Shown: positions 40,013 to 48,763 of the stretch, piece by piece
Position numbering within the stretch: position 1 is the stretch's first letter
Layout: each line of letters opens with the position of its first letter
From: Palsa-295 sp963785585
Lineage (GTDB): Bacteria > Acidobacteriota > Terriglobia > Acidiferrales > UBA7541
Direction: 5' to 3'
Assembly (NCBI GenBank): GCA_963785585.1
Contig: CAWAVW010000004.1
Span: 744,001 to 808,000 of the forward strand
DNA length: 64,000 nucleotides
Made by a program: the position numbers and the translations under genes
Notes under the pieces: model-generated
What the model saw: the letters and a program-made list of their open reading frames with translations, nothing else
What the model was told of the DNA's origin: nothing
The model's database searches: none

Positions 40013-41161
40013 ATGGCGATGAATGAATATGTGACGCTGGGGCGTTCGGGGCTGCGGGTGAGTCCGCTGGCGCTGGGAACGATGACGTTTGGCACGGAAT
40101 GGGGCACGGGATCGGACGAAGCCGAATCGCGAGCGATTTTTGACCGGTATCTGGAACACGGCGGGAATTCGATTGACACGGCGGACGGCTATACCAAAGG
40201 CACCAGCGAAACGATGCTGGGAAAGTTCATCACCGACAAGAAGGTACGAGACCGCGTGGTGCTGGCGACCAAGTTTACGTTCAACGGCGAGGCGGGCAAT
40301 CCGAACGCGGGGGGAAATGGCCGGAAGAATATTTACCGGGCGCTGGAAAAATCGCTGAAGAAGCTGCAAACCGATTACATCGATCTTTACTGGCTGCATG
40401 CGTGGGATCTGGTGACGCCGGTCGAAGAAGTTGTTTCGACCATGAGCGATTTAATTGCCGAAGGGAAAATCCGGTACTACGGGTTTTCGGATACTCCGGC
40501 GTGGTACGTGGCGCGCGCGCAGACGCTCGCCGAGCAGCAGGGCAAGGAGCGGCTGATCGCGCTGCAACTGGAATATTCGCTGCTTGAGAGAAACATCGAG
40601 CGAGAACACATTCCCGCATCGCAGGAATTGGGATTGGGGATTTGCCCGTGGAGTCCTCTGGCGGGCGGGATGTTGAGCGGCAAATACACGCGCGAAGGAA
40701 ATTCCGGAAAGGGGGAAGGACGGCTGAGCACGCAGGCGTCTCGCAACCCGGCATTTGCAAAATTTTCGGAGCGCAACTTCAAGATTGTGGATGCGCTGAA
40801 TCAGGTGGCCCAGGAACTCGGCAAACCGGCGGCGCAGGTGGCGTTGAACTGGGTGGTTACGCAGCCGGGAATCACGTCCACGATCGTGGGAGCGACGAAA
40901 ATTTCGCAGTTGGAGAGCAATCTGGCGTCGGTGGAATTTACGATTCCGGCGGAGTTGCGGAAGACACTCGAGCAAGCGAGCGCGATCGAGATCGTGCATC
41001 CGTATTCTTTTTACGGACCGGAAATTCAGGGAATGATGACGGGTGGGACGACGGTGAAACGATGGACTCCGGTGCGGGCTACGGGGAATCCCGCCGATCC
41101 ATCGGTTGCGGCCGGGGCGGCAGCGCCTTCGAAGCCAAAAGCCGCCACGGCGGAAAAGTAG
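40013..41161 (+). CDS. aldo/keto reductase
   Basis: A 382-residue NAD(P)H-dependent TIM-barrel oxidoreductase. The catalytic tetrad is visible: D55 and Y60 in SIDTADGYTKG, K87 in LATKFTF, and H129 in DLYWLHAWD. GFSDTPAWYVARA and VGATKISQLESNL are typical cofactor-binding parts. The C-terminus is extended by an Ala/Pro/Lys-rich tail of about 40 residues. ATG 40013 has AGGAGG nine bases upstream. It is followed after 17 bases by the metallo-hydrolase gene, so the two form an operon. The carbonyl substrate is unknown. Confidence 0.92.
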   Translation: MAMNEYVTLGRSGLRVSPLALGTMTFGTEWGTGSDEAESRAIFDRYLEHGGNSIDTADGYTKGTSETMLGKFITDKKVRDRVVLATKFTFNGEAGNPNAGGNGRKNIYRALEKSLKKLQTDYIDLYWLHAWDLVTPVEEVVSTMSDLIAEGKIRYYGFSDTPAWYVARAQTLAEQQGKERLIALQLEYSLLERNIEREHIPASQELGLGICPWSPLAGGMLSGKYTREGNSGKGEGRLSTQASRNPAFAKFSERNFKIVDALNQVAQELGKPAAQVALNWVVTQPGITSTIVGATKISQLESNLASVEFTIPAELRKTLEQASAIEIVHPYSFYGPEIQGMMTGGTTVKRWTPVRATGNPADPSVAAGAAAPSKPKAATAEK

Positions 41162-41178
41162 TCCGGACAATTACCTCG

Positions 41179-42153
41179 ATGAAAAAATACGACGGGCCGG
41201 TCAGCGATCATTTTAACGGCGAGTATTTCTACAATCCGAACGGCAAGCCGATGGCGGGCCCGGGCAGCGCCTTGCAATGGTTGACGAACCGCCAGCCGGG
41301 CCCCTGGCGAAAATGGACGGAAGCTGCGCCGGGGGCGACACCGCCGGAGCGGGTGAGCGACGGCGGGTTGCGCGTAACGTTCATCGGGCACTCGACGGTG
41401 CTGGTCCAGATGGACGGCCTGAACATATTGACGGATCCGGTCTGGTCGATGCGAGCGAGCCCCGTATCGTTTGCGGGGCCGAAGCGGCACCGGCCGCCCG
41501 GCCTGCGATTCGATCAACTTCCGGCAATTGATTTGATTTTGCAGAGCCACGACCACTACGACCATTTTGATGTGCCGACCTACCGGAAAATCGCGAAACA
41601 GTGGAAGCCAAAGTACATGGTGCCGCTCGGAGTGAAACGGCGCCTGGTGAGCAAGAGATTGGCGGATCCGGCGCAAGTGAGCGAGCTGGATTGGGGCGAG
41701 GAAGCACCGGTGACGGCGGACGTGCGCGTGACGGCGGTGCCGGCTCGGCATTTTTCAGGGCGCGGACTGCGCGACCGCAACCGTACGTTGTGGTGCGGCT
41801 ATGTGGTGGAAGGACCATCGGGCGCGGTGTATTTTGCGGGCGACACGGGATGGAGCGCTCACTTTCGGGCGATCGGCGAGCGATTTCCCGGCATTCGATT
41901 GGCGCTGATTCCGATCGGAGCGTACCGGCCACAATGGTTCATGGGCCCGGTGCATATTTCGCCCGATGATGCGGTGAGAGCGCACGAAGATGTGGGAGCG
42001 GCGACAAGCGTGGGAATCCACTTCGGAACTTTTCACCTGGCGGACGACGGGCAGGACGAGCCGGTGGAGCAGTTGAAGCGGGCGCTCGACAGCCGCAAAG
42101 TGCAGCACCGGTTCTGGGCGCTCGGCGAGGGAGAGGGAAGAGACATCCCGTAG
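41179..42153 (+). CDS. metallo-beta-lactamase-fold hydrolase (NAPE-PLD/UlaG-like)
   Basis: A 324-residue protein. RVTFIGHSTVLVQMDGLNILTDPVWS is the family N-terminal strand. QSHDHYDHFD is the HxHxDH zinc motif. Further ligands are in PARHFSGR, FAGDTGWS and HFGTFHLADD. The N-terminal 60 residues (HFNGEYFYNPNG, then a TxRxPGPW stretch) match the NAPE-hydrolysing phospholipase D-like subgroup, which suggests a lipid phosphodiester substrate. The frame is open further upstream inside the reductase gene, but ATG 41179, 17 bases after the reductase stop, fits the family start. Confidence 0.88.
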   Translation: MKKYDGPVSDHFNGEYFYNPNGKPMAGPGSALQWLTNRQPGPWRKWTEAAPGATPPERVSDGGLRVTFIGHSTVLVQMDGLNILTDPVWSMRASPVSFAGPKRHRPPGLRFDQLPAIDLILQSHDHYDHFDVPTYRKIAKQWKPKYMVPLGVKRRLVSKRLADPAQVSELDWGEEAPVTADVRVTAVPARHFSGRGLRDRNRTLWCGYVVEGPSGAVYFAGDTGWSAHFRAIGERFPGIRLALIPIGAYRPQWFMGPVHISPDDAVRAHEDVGAATSVGIHFGTFHLADDGQDEPVEQLKRALDSRKVQHRFWALGEGEGRDIP

Positions 42154-42158
42154 GACGG

Positions 42159-42923
42159 CTAGTGGGAGGAATTTTCGAAGATTGCGCCGAAAAGAATCTT
42201 CAGCAGAGCTGCAATTTCGGATTGGGATATGGACTTCGGGTCCACGAGATGCTCGAGCAGTAACGCATGAGAAAAAGCACCCAGGGCGGTGGCTGCGGAT
42301 TCGCTGGAGACGGGCAGTTTCACGCCGACGGATTTCGCAATTCGCTGCAGGATTTCGCCACCACAGGAAAGCAGGGCGCGGCTGCGGGCGCGGAGCCGAG
42401 CGTGAGCCTCGGGATGGCGAATCGAGAAGAGTTTGAACTCTAGCGACAGCAGGGCCAAACGGCGGTCGTGCGCGAATTGAGCGTAATGATCGCGAAGCGC
42501 TTCCAGGCGCCTTTGGGGAGTCTCGTGCCGATCGAGCAGGGCATTCACTTCGGTGATGCGTTCGCCGACCCAGCGCTCTTTTAATTCGAAGAAAATGTCT
42601 TCTTTGCTGTCGAAGTTCGCGTAAAACGCGCCGCGGGTGTATCCGGCTTCGGCGGCGATGTCTTCCAGGCGGGCGGCTTCGAAACCGACGCGCGAGAAAA
42701 TCAGCTCGGCGGCGGCGAGCAGTTTACGGCGAGTCGCTTCGGTGCGGGCGCGCTGCCGGGAGATGGGCTGGTTGCGGGAGGGGGAGGCCGGCGGCTTGCG
42801 GGTCGTTGAACTGTCCCGCGAGCTGCCCCGCGATCCGTCGCGCGTTCCGTGCCGCGATGAAACACTTCTCGTTGTGGCGGTGCCTTTCACGCTGCGCGGT
42901 TTTCCTTTACAGGATACATACAT
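42159..42923 (-). CDS. TetR-family transcriptional regulator
   Basis: About 254 residues. The DNA-binding domain starts near residue 57: TEATRRKLLAAAELIFSRVGFEAARLEDIAAEAGYTRGAFYANFDSKEDIFFEL is a textbook TetR helix-turn-helix with YANF. The C-terminal ligand domain is divergent, as usual. An unusual Ser/Arg-rich head of about 50 residues precedes it; no other in-frame ATG exists, so either this head is real or a GTG further in is used. It is divergent from an MFS exporter with a palindrome in the shared promoter, so it most likely represses that pump and itself. Confidence 0.88.
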   Translation of the reverse strand: MYVSCKGKPRSVKGTATTRSVSSRHGTRDGSRGSSRDSSTTRKPPASPSRNQPISRQRARTEATRRKLLAAAELIFSRVGFEAARLEDIAAEAGYTRGAFYANFDSKEDIFFELKERWVGERITEVNALLDRHETPQRRLEALRDHYAQFAHDRRLALLSLEFKLFSIRHPEAHARLRARSRALLSCGGEILQRIAKSVGVKLPVSSESAATALGAFSHALLLEHLVDPKSISQSEIAALLKILFGAIFENSSH

Positions 42924-42936
42924 GCATGTATATAAT
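42906..42936 (+). promoter_or_regulatory. MFS promoter with TetR operator palindrome
   Basis: TTTACA (42906-42911) and TATAAT (42931-42936) are 19 bases apart and drive the plus-strand MFS gene. The spacer contains a perfect 14-bp palindrome, ATACATGCATGTAT (42918-42931), which also covers the start codon of the divergent TetR gene. This is the expected place for a TetR operator. Confidence 0.65.
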
Positions 42937-42968
42937 AATCGGCAGCGGATTGCAAGCGAAGGGGAAAC

Positions 42969-44570
42969 GTGGCTTCGGCGACCATGACAATGGATGCGGT
43001 GGTGTGGCGGCCGCGGTTTAATCCGTGGCTGATCGCGCTGACGGTGACGCTGGCGACGTTCATGGAGGTGCTGGACACCTCGATCGCGAACGTAGCGCTG
43101 CCGCATATTGCGGGGAGCCTGGGCGCCAGCTCGGATGAATCGACCTGGGTGTTGACGAGCTACCTGGTCTCGAACGCGATTATTTTGCCGATCAGCGCGT
43201 GGCTGGCGACGCGGATGGGGCGGAAGCGCTTTTACATGAGTTGCGTGGCGCTGTTTGCGGGCAGCAGCTTTCTGTGCGGGTTGGCGCCGAGCCTGGGAAT
43301 GCTGATTTTGTTTCGCGTCTTGCAGGGCGCGGGCGGCGGGGGATTGCAGCCGAGCGAACAGGCGATTCTGGCGGATACGTTTCATCCTTCCAAGCGGGGA
43401 ATGGCGTTTGCGGTGTACGGAATGGCGGTGGTGGTGGCGCCGGCGATCGGGCCAACGCTGGGCGGATGGATTACGGATAATTTCAGCTGGCGCTGGATTT
43501 TTTATATCAACGTGCCGGTGAGTATTCTTTCGCTGTACCTGACGCACAAGCTGGTGGAAGACCCTCCGTACCTGAAACAAGAAAAGGAAAAACGAAAGGG
43601 CGTGAGCGTCGATTACATGGGCCTGGCGCTGGTGTCTCTCGGAATCGGCGCGCTGCAGATCGTGCTGGATAAGGGCCAGGAGTCGGACTGGTTTGCGTCG
43701 CACTGGATCACGGCGCTGATGGCGCTCGCGGTGGTTCTGCTGGTGAGCTGGGTGGTATGGGAATGGCATCATCCGCATCCGATTGTGGAACTGACGCTGC
43801 TGAAGAAAAGGAATTTCGCGACGGCGATGTTTTTTATGTTTGTGCTGGGCATCGTGCTGTACGGAACGACGGTGCTGATTCCGCAGTATCTGCAATTGCT
43901 GATGGGGTATTCGGCGCAGAGCGCGGGAGAGGCTCTGGCGGGCGGCGGGTTCATCATGATGGTGATGATGCCGATTTCCGGATTCCTGGTTTCGAAGCTG
44001 GACCAGCGATTGATGATGTCGTTTGGATTTGCGGCGACGGCGACGGCGCTTTACTACATGACGACTCATATGACGCTGGGAATGGATTTCCGCACGGCGG
44101 CGATGCTGCGGGTGTACCAGGTGGCCGGGCTGGCTTTTATTTTTATTCCGTCGAACACGCTTTCCTACGTGGATGTGCCGCGCGAAAAGAATAACCAGAT
44201 TTCGAGCATGATCAGTTTCATTCGAAACATCGGGGGCAGCATCGGCATCGCGCTGATCAGCACGTTCATCACGCGGGGAACGCAGACGCGGATGACGTAT
44301 CTTTCGGGCCACATGAACAATACGAATTCGAGATTTCGCGACATGCTGGAAGGGATGGTGACGACGCTGCGGGCACAGGGGCTGAGCCCGACCGACGCGA
44401 TGCATCAAGCGTACGGAAGAATGGCCGGACTGCTGCAGCAGCAGGCGACGGCGCTGGCGTACACGGATGTGGTGTCGTGGATGGCGGTAGCGGTGGCGTG
44501 CCTGGTCCCGTTGACGTTTTTGATGAAGCGTCCGCCGAGGGGCGCGGGCGACGCGCCGCCGATGCATTAG
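42969..44570 (+). CDS. DHA2-family MFS multidrug exporter (EmrB/QacA type)
   Basis: A 533-residue, 14-helix transporter. Helix 1 has MEVLDTSIANVALP, the DHA2 signature. ATRMGRKRFYM is motif A, and APAIGPTLGGWITDNFSWRWIFYINVP holds motif C. The GTG start has AAGGGG about five bases upstream. It lies divergent to a TetR regulator with an operator in between, so it is probably inducible by its own substrate. The typical EmrA-like fusion protein and outer-membrane channel genes are not in the window. It is distinct from the other DHA2 pump at 32370-33995. Confidence 0.93.
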   Translation: MASATMTMDAVVWRPRFNPWLIALTVTLATFMEVLDTSIANVALPHIAGSLGASSDESTWVLTSYLVSNAIILPISAWLATRMGRKRFYMSCVALFAGSSFLCGLAPSLGMLILFRVLQGAGGGGLQPSEQAILADTFHPSKRGMAFAVYGMAVVVAPAIGPTLGGWITDNFSWRWIFYINVPVSILSLYLTHKLVEDPPYLKQEKEKRKGVSVDYMGLALVSLGIGALQIVLDKGQESDWFASHWITALMALAVVLLVSWVVWEWHHPHPIVELTLLKKRNFATAMFFMFVLGIVLYGTTVLIPQYLQLLMGYSAQSAGEALAGGGFIMMVMMPISGFLVSKLDQRLMMSFGFAATATALYYMTTHMTLGMDFRTAAMLRVYQVAGLAFIFIPSNTLSYVDVPREKNNQISSMISFIRNIGGSIGIALISTFITRGTQTRMTYLSGHMNNTNSRFRDMLEGMVTTLRAQGLSPTDAMHQAYGRMAGLLQQQATALAYTDVVSWMAVAVACLVPLTFLMKRPPRGAGDAPPMH

Positions 44571-44756
44571 CGTTGCAGTGCGGTTGGGTGTTTCCTCTTG
44601 AAATTCCTTCTGCGGGTCTAAAAGACAAAAAACTGGGTCGCGGCGAAAAGTTGCTTCGCGCGCAAGGTTAACCGATGATAATGGTGCGTTCGCGTGCCGG
44701 TGTGGGCGCGGCGAAGTGAGTCGAGCGGGAATCCGAATTTCTCTTTGAGGGTATCC

Positions 44757-45368
44757 ATGGCGGCGATTCGAGCACTTTTCTGGGATAACGGCGGAGTGAT
44801 CCTGACGAACGGATGGGACCGCACGGCGCGGCACGCGGCGGTGGACACGTTCAAGCTGGACTGGGCGGATTTTGAGGACCGGCACGAGCTGATGCTGAAC
44901 GCGTTTGAGACCGGGCACGCGACGCTGGACGAATATGTGAAGAGGACGGTTTTCTACCGGGAACATTCGTTCACGCCGGAGGATTTCAAGAAGTTTATGT
45001 TCGATCAGTCGCAGCCGTATCCGGACGCGCTCGAGTTTCTGGGGAAGATCGCGGCACAGAAGAAATATCTGGTGGCGGCGCTGAACAACGAGTCGCTGGA
45101 AATCAACGAGTACCGGATTCGGACGTTTCAGTTGCGCGATTATTTCGAGGCATTTTTCAGCTCGTGTTACCTGGGAGTCCGGAAGCCGAATCCGGGCATC
45201 TACAAGCTGGCGCTGAAGATCACGCAATGCGAACCGCAAGAGTGCGTGATGATCGACGACCGGAAGATCAATCTGGAATCGGCGAAAGAAATCGGGATGC
45301 ATACGATTCAGGTGCAGAACCTGGCACAGTTGAAAACGGATTTGGCGGCGCTCGGAATTACGGCGTAG
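44757..45368 (+). CDS. HAD-superfamily hydrolase (subfamily IA)
   Basis: A 203-residue haloacid-dehalogenase-fold enzyme. Motif I is FWDNGGVI with nucleophile D10; the second acidic residue is Gly, as in many FDxGGV relatives such as YihX. Motif II lies in AALNNES, motif III is K in VRKPNPGIY, and motif IV is MIDDRKIN. It probably dephosphorylates a sugar phosphate or similar small molecule. ATG 44757 has GAGGG six bases upstream. 6-phosphogluconolactonase follows 64 bases later on the same strand. Confidence 0.9.
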   Translation: MAAIRALFWDNGGVILTNGWDRTARHAAVDTFKLDWADFEDRHELMLNAFETGHATLDEYVKRTVFYREHSFTPEDFKKFMFDQSQPYPDALEFLGKIAAQKKYLVAALNNESLEINEYRIRTFQLRDYFEAFFSSCYLGVRKPNPGIYKLALKITQCEPQECVMIDDRKINLESAKEIGMHTIQVQNLAQLKTDLAALGITA

Positions 45369-45432
45369 CGGTCAGCGGCGGCGCGACCCGCGCGCGCTGG
45401 GAAAAAGCAAGAAGGGAAGAGGAAACGTTGCG

Positions 45433-46161
45433 ATGAAGCTCAACAAGCGAGTGTCGCCGGATATTGAAGCGCTGAGTCACGCGGTCCTTACCGAAATACT
45501 GGCGAATCTGAAGGACGCGGTGGCGAAGCGCGGACGATTTGGGATTGCGCTTTCCGGCGGGCACACGCCGGCGAAGCTGTACACGATGTGGGGCGCGACG
45601 GAGAAATACCGGAACGAAACGCCGTGGAATCAAGTGCACATTTTCTGGGGCGACGAGCGATACGTGCCGGCTGACGATCCGCTCAGTAACTACCGGATGA
45701 CGAAGGAAACGCTTCTCGCGCACGTGCCGATACCGGAGGCGAATGTGCATCCGGTGCCGACGAATTTACCGACGCCGGAAAAAGCCGCCGAGGCGTATGA
45801 AGCGGAACTGCGAAAATATTTTGGCGCGGCGAAGCCTGCGTTTGATGTGACGCTGCTGGGAATCGGCGGCGAGGGCCATACGGCGTCGCTCTTTCCGGGA
45901 TCGCCCGCGCTGGAAGAGAAAACTCGCTGGGTTTTGCCGGTGGTTGCGCCGGCAAAGCCGCCGAACCGGTTGACATTCACACCGGTCGTGCTGGATCAGA
46001 GTGTGAACACCTACTTTTTGGTGGCGGGAAAGGATAAACGCGAGATTCTGGCCGCGATTCAGTCCGAGCCCGACGGAAGGCCAAGCGAATATCCGGCGGC
46101 GAGAATTCGTCCGGCGGACGGGCGCGTGATCTGGTTCCTCGATCAAGCCGCCGCGGATTGA
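45433..46161 (+). CDS. pgl: 6-phosphogluconolactonase
   Basis: A 242-residue enzyme of the pentose phosphate pathway, hydrolysing 6-phosphogluconolactone to 6-phosphogluconate. FGIALSGGHTPAKLY and VHIFWGDERYVPADDPLSNYRM are the diagnostic motifs, and LLGIGGEGHTASLFPG follows. The length fits the bacterial DevB family. glucose-6-phosphate dehydrogenase is not nearby. An AGAGGAAAC stretch precedes the ATG. Confidence 0.95.
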   Translation: MKLNKRVSPDIEALSHAVLTEILANLKDAVAKRGRFGIALSGGHTPAKLYTMWGATEKYRNETPWNQVHIFWGDERYVPADDPLSNYRMTKETLLAHVPIPEANVHPVPTNLPTPEKAAEAYEAELRKYFGAAKPAFDVTLLGIGGEGHTASLFPGSPALEEKTRWVLPVVAPAKPPNRLTFTPVVLDQSVNTYFLVAGKDKREILAAIQSEPDGRPSEYPAARIRPADGRVIWFLDQAAAD

Positions 46162-46274
46162 GTTTCCACCGTTTCGCGATACGTTCCAGATTTCTCCTTC
46201 CAATTTTTTTCGCTTGTCCTGCGGGACAGGTTTCGCCATCCAGCCGTACTACTTTCTCCTGCCTGTTCGTACTA

Positions 46275-46303
46275 TTGACCGAACCCGAGGCGACACTTAA
46301 ATT
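46275..46303 (+). promoter_or_regulatory. sigma-70-type promoter before the first PilZ gene
   Basis: TTGACC (46275-46280), 17-base spacer, TAAATT (46298-46303). The 305-base gap 46162-46466 also holds a TGTCC/GGACA hairpin near 46215-46228 and no other gene. Confidence 0.4.
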
Positions 46304-46466
46304 GCATAAAGAGACTGGCGCGCGAGAATTTTGCGGCGCGCTGAGTCTGCATGGGGCATCACAGCGGGGCGGCAATCGTTTCAATTGAGCGCGCTTGTGG
46401 TGTGGGGCAACGTCGTACGGCAGCGAACGCAGGCAATTCCAGGAAGGCTTCCCGGGGTGTAAAGCG

Positions 46467-46961
46467 TTGAAACTCGACTCTTTCAAGATTCCAGCAGGCA
46501 AGCAGCAGAATCCCGCGGTTTCACCGGCAGCGCCGAATGTAGCGGCGGCAGCAGCGCCGAGGCCGGCGGCAAATTCGATTTCGCCGTCAATTGGCGGCAA
46601 ACCGGCGCCGCAAGCCGGCGGCGCGGGATCGGGCGAGCGGCACAAGAGCCAGCGCGTGTTGCTGCGGGTGAAGGCGAACATTCACGTCGCGATGCAAGGC
46701 AAGCAATCGACGCTCGAGGCGACCACGCTGAGCGTTTACAACAAAGGCGCCATGATCGTGCTGAAGCAGAGCCTGCCGGCCGAGACCAAGCTGGTGCTGG
46801 AGCACGTGGGAACGAAAGAGAAGGTGCCGTGCCGGGTTTCGAAGGCTTCGCGGGAAATGCCGGAAGGATTTCACGTGCCGCTGGAGTTTGACGCGCCGGC
46901 GCCGAATTTCTGGGGAATTGCGTTTCCGCCGAGCGATTGGAAGCCGCACGACGACATTTAG
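46467..46961 (+). CDS. PilZ-domain protein with low-complexity N-terminus
   Basis: About 164 residues. An Ala/Pro-rich disordered head of roughly 55 residues precedes a PilZ-like beta-barrel. KSQRVLLRVKANI carries the RxxxR c-di-GMP contact. LSVYNKGAMIVL is a degenerate (D/N)xSxxG strand. CRVSKAS...GFHVPLEFDAPAPNFWGIAFPP closes the barrel, a C-terminal pattern I recall from acidobacterial PilZ proteins. The start is uncertain: TTG 46467 gives MKLDSFKIP; the frame is open to 46395. The altered second motif makes c-di-GMP binding doubtful. Confidence 0.7.
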   Translation: MKLDSFKIPAGKQQNPAVSPAAPNVAAAAAPRPAANSISPSIGGKPAPQAGGAGSGERHKSQRVLLRVKANIHVAMQGKQSTLEATTLSVYNKGAMIVLKQSLPAETKLVLEHVGTKEKVPCRVSKASREMPEGFHVPLEFDAPAPNFWGIAFPPSDWKPHDDI

Positions 46962-46986
46962 TCGCTCGCGGCGCGACGTTCAGCGA

Positions 46987-47994
46987 TTAGAACGGCAGAT
47001 TGTTCAGGTCCAGATTTCCGCCGGAAAGAATCAATCCGATCCTGGGAAGAACGGGCGTTTCGTCGCCCATTTTTCGGTGAAGGAGCGAAGGCTTGCGCGT
47101 GAGCGCGGCCGCGGCGGGCACGGAGCCCGACGGCTCGACGACCAGTTTCATTCTTTCCCATAACTGAAGCATCGACGCGACAATTTCCTCCTCGCTGACG
47201 AGCGAAATTTCATCGACGAGTTTACGAATGATGCTGAAGGTAAGCGGGCAAAGTTGCGCCCGCAGGCCATCGGCGATGGTTTGCGTGGTGGCGACGGGTT
47301 CGATCGCGCCGGAGGCCAGCGAGCGGAACGCGTCGTCGGCGTTGACCGGCTCAGCGCCAATCACGCGGATGCCGGGGCGCAGGGCCTTCGCGGCGATGGC
47401 CGTGCCGCTGAGAAGACCGCCGCCGCTGACGGGGGCGATGATGGCGTCGAGGTCCGGAATTTCTTCGAGCAGTTCGAGCGCGGCGGTGCCTTGGCCGGCG
47501 ATCACGCGAGCGTCGTTATAGGGATGAACCATATGCGCTCCGGTTTTCTTTAGAATTTCGGCGGTGACGGATTCCCTCGAGGGAATGTTGGGTTCGCAGA
47601 GCGTGATTTCGCCGCCATAGGATTCAACCGCGCGCATTTTTGCCGGGGACGAGTTGGAAGGCATGACGATGTAAGCAGGCACGCCGCGCCAGCGAGCGGC
47701 TTGCGCAACGGCCGCGGCGTGGTTCCCGGAGGATGGTGCGGCGATTCCGTTTTTCGATTGCTCGCCGGTGAGCGAAAAAATCGCATTGGTGGCGCCGCGA
47801 ATTTTAAACGAGCCGGTTTTTTGCAGGTTTTCACATTTGAAGAAGAGGCGCGCGCCGGCGATTTCGTCGAGGGAGTACGAGGTAAAGACGGGAGTCCGAT
47901 GAATGCGGGCAGAAATTCGAGCGTGCGCGGCCCGGATGTCGTCAATGGTGACGGGGATGGCTTCGGATTCGTGGGAGGAGGTTGGCGAGGACAT
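46987..47994 (-). CDS. threonine/serine dehydratase-like PLP enzyme (TdcB/serine racemase type)
   Basis: A 335-residue fold-type II PLP enzyme. KTGSFKIRGA holds the PLP lysine K64. PSSGNHAAAVAQAA is the phosphate/substrate loop, SGGGLLSG binds the cofactor phosphate, and LSGGN near the end contacts the ring nitrogen. There is no C-terminal ACT regulatory domain, so it is the short catabolic threonine deaminase or serine racemase type rather than the biosynthetic IlvA. ATG 47994 matches the family start; the frame is open far upstream without support. Transcribed alone, convergent with the PilZ gene. Confidence 0.88.
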   Translation of the reverse strand: MSSPTSSHESEAIPVTIDDIRAAHARISARIHRTPVFTSYSLDEIAGARLFFKCENLQKTGSFKIRGATNAIFSLTGEQSKNGIAAPSSGNHAAAVAQAARWRGVPAYIVMPSNSSPAKMRAVESYGGEITLCEPNIPSRESVTAEILKKTGAHMVHPYNDARVIAGQGTAALELLEEIPDLDAIIAPVSGGGLLSGTAIAAKALRPGIRVIGAEPVNADDAFRSLASGAIEPVATTQTIADGLRAQLCPLTFSIIRKLVDEISLVSEEEIVASMLQLWERMKLVVEPSGSVPAAAALTRKPSLLHRKMGDETPVLPRIGLILSGGNLDLNNLPF

Positions 47995-48196
47995 GTCCGC
48001 TGAGCCGATTATCCCACAGCTGAATTCGGCGCGACGAAGCCAAGCGAGGGGCCGCAAGATGCCATTTTGGAATCGCGTCCGCCGGCGGCGGGGGTGATTT
48101 TTGTGTTTCCGGCAACCGCGAGGCGGCCGCGAGGGACCGCACTCCAAGAAAGGTGGAACCGCCACCGACCAAAAATTTCCAACATTAAAATCGTTG

Positions 48197-48214
48197 ACTG
48201 CGCTTTTGCGCAGT
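48197..48214 (+). promoter_or_regulatory. hairpin ahead of the second PilZ gene
   Basis: ACTGCGC and GCGCAGT form a perfect 7-bp stem with TTTT loop. A -35-like TTGACT (48194-48199) overlaps its left arm. It may be an operator or a leader hairpin. The 47995-48290 gap has no gene. Confidence 0.35.
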
Positions 48215-48290
48215 GCAATTCTCGCACTTACCCCCTTCCTGTTTTCAATCCCACACAGACAACCGTGAGCAACGGCGCGAGGAGAATTCA

Positions 48291-48704
48291 ATGTTGAAGG
48301 ACGACCGGAGGGTGACAAACCGGAAGACGTATACGCTTCCCGTTCGGTACACCGTTTTGACGGAGGAATTGGTGACCGTGCCGTTTGAGGAGACGCGAGG
48401 AGCAGCGGCCACACGGAGCACGAGACGAAGCGATTCATTGCGGAACAGCCGGGAAGGCGAGACGGTGAATTTGTCTGAGCGGGGGATTTATTTCCGTTCG
48501 GAGGAGAAATTGGGAGTAGGCGATCCGCTCGAGATTATTTTTACACTACCGACGGAGCTGACGGGGCGCAGCCCGGAGCAAGTGTGCTGCCGTGCGAGAG
48601 TGGTGCACGTTGACGGCGCGGAAGAGGCCGATGGTTTGATGGGAATTGGGGCGGCGATCGAGCGCTTTGAACGAATTTCGAAAGCGCGGAATTGGGATAA
48701 CTGA
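48291..48704 (+). CDS. PilZ-domain protein
   Basis: A 137-residue PilZ protein. The N-terminal DRRVTNRKTYTLPVRY provides the Rx3R motif, and NLSERGIYFRSE is the (N)xSxxG motif, so both c-di-GMP contact motifs are intact here, unlike in the PilZ protein at 46467-46961. An Arg/Ser-rich loop of about 30 residues is inserted between the two motifs. ATG 48291 has GAGGAG seven bases upstream. The partner that it regulates is unknown. Confidence 0.85.
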   Translation: MLKDDRRVTNRKTYTLPVRYTVLTEELVTVPFEETRGAAATRSTRRSDSLRNSREGETVNLSERGIYFRSEEKLGVGDPLEIIFTLPTELTGRSPEQVCCRARVVHVDGAEEADGLMGIGAAIERFERISKARNWDN

Positions 48705-48763
48705 ACGCAGCAGCGATCGATGCGTTCCGACGAGTGGAGGAGCGAGCGCGCTGAGCGGTAAAT

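Noticed and set aside
40642..41178. Upstream extension of the metallo-hydrolase frame inside the aldo/keto reductase gene
   Set aside because: It overlaps the reductase in another frame with no domain; ATG 41179 fits the family start.
42927..45302. Extension of the TetR frame upstream through the MFS and HAD genes (about 790 extra codons)
   Set aside because: The translation opposite the MFS gene is His/Arg-rich and featureless; the TetR protein starts near the promoter palindrome.
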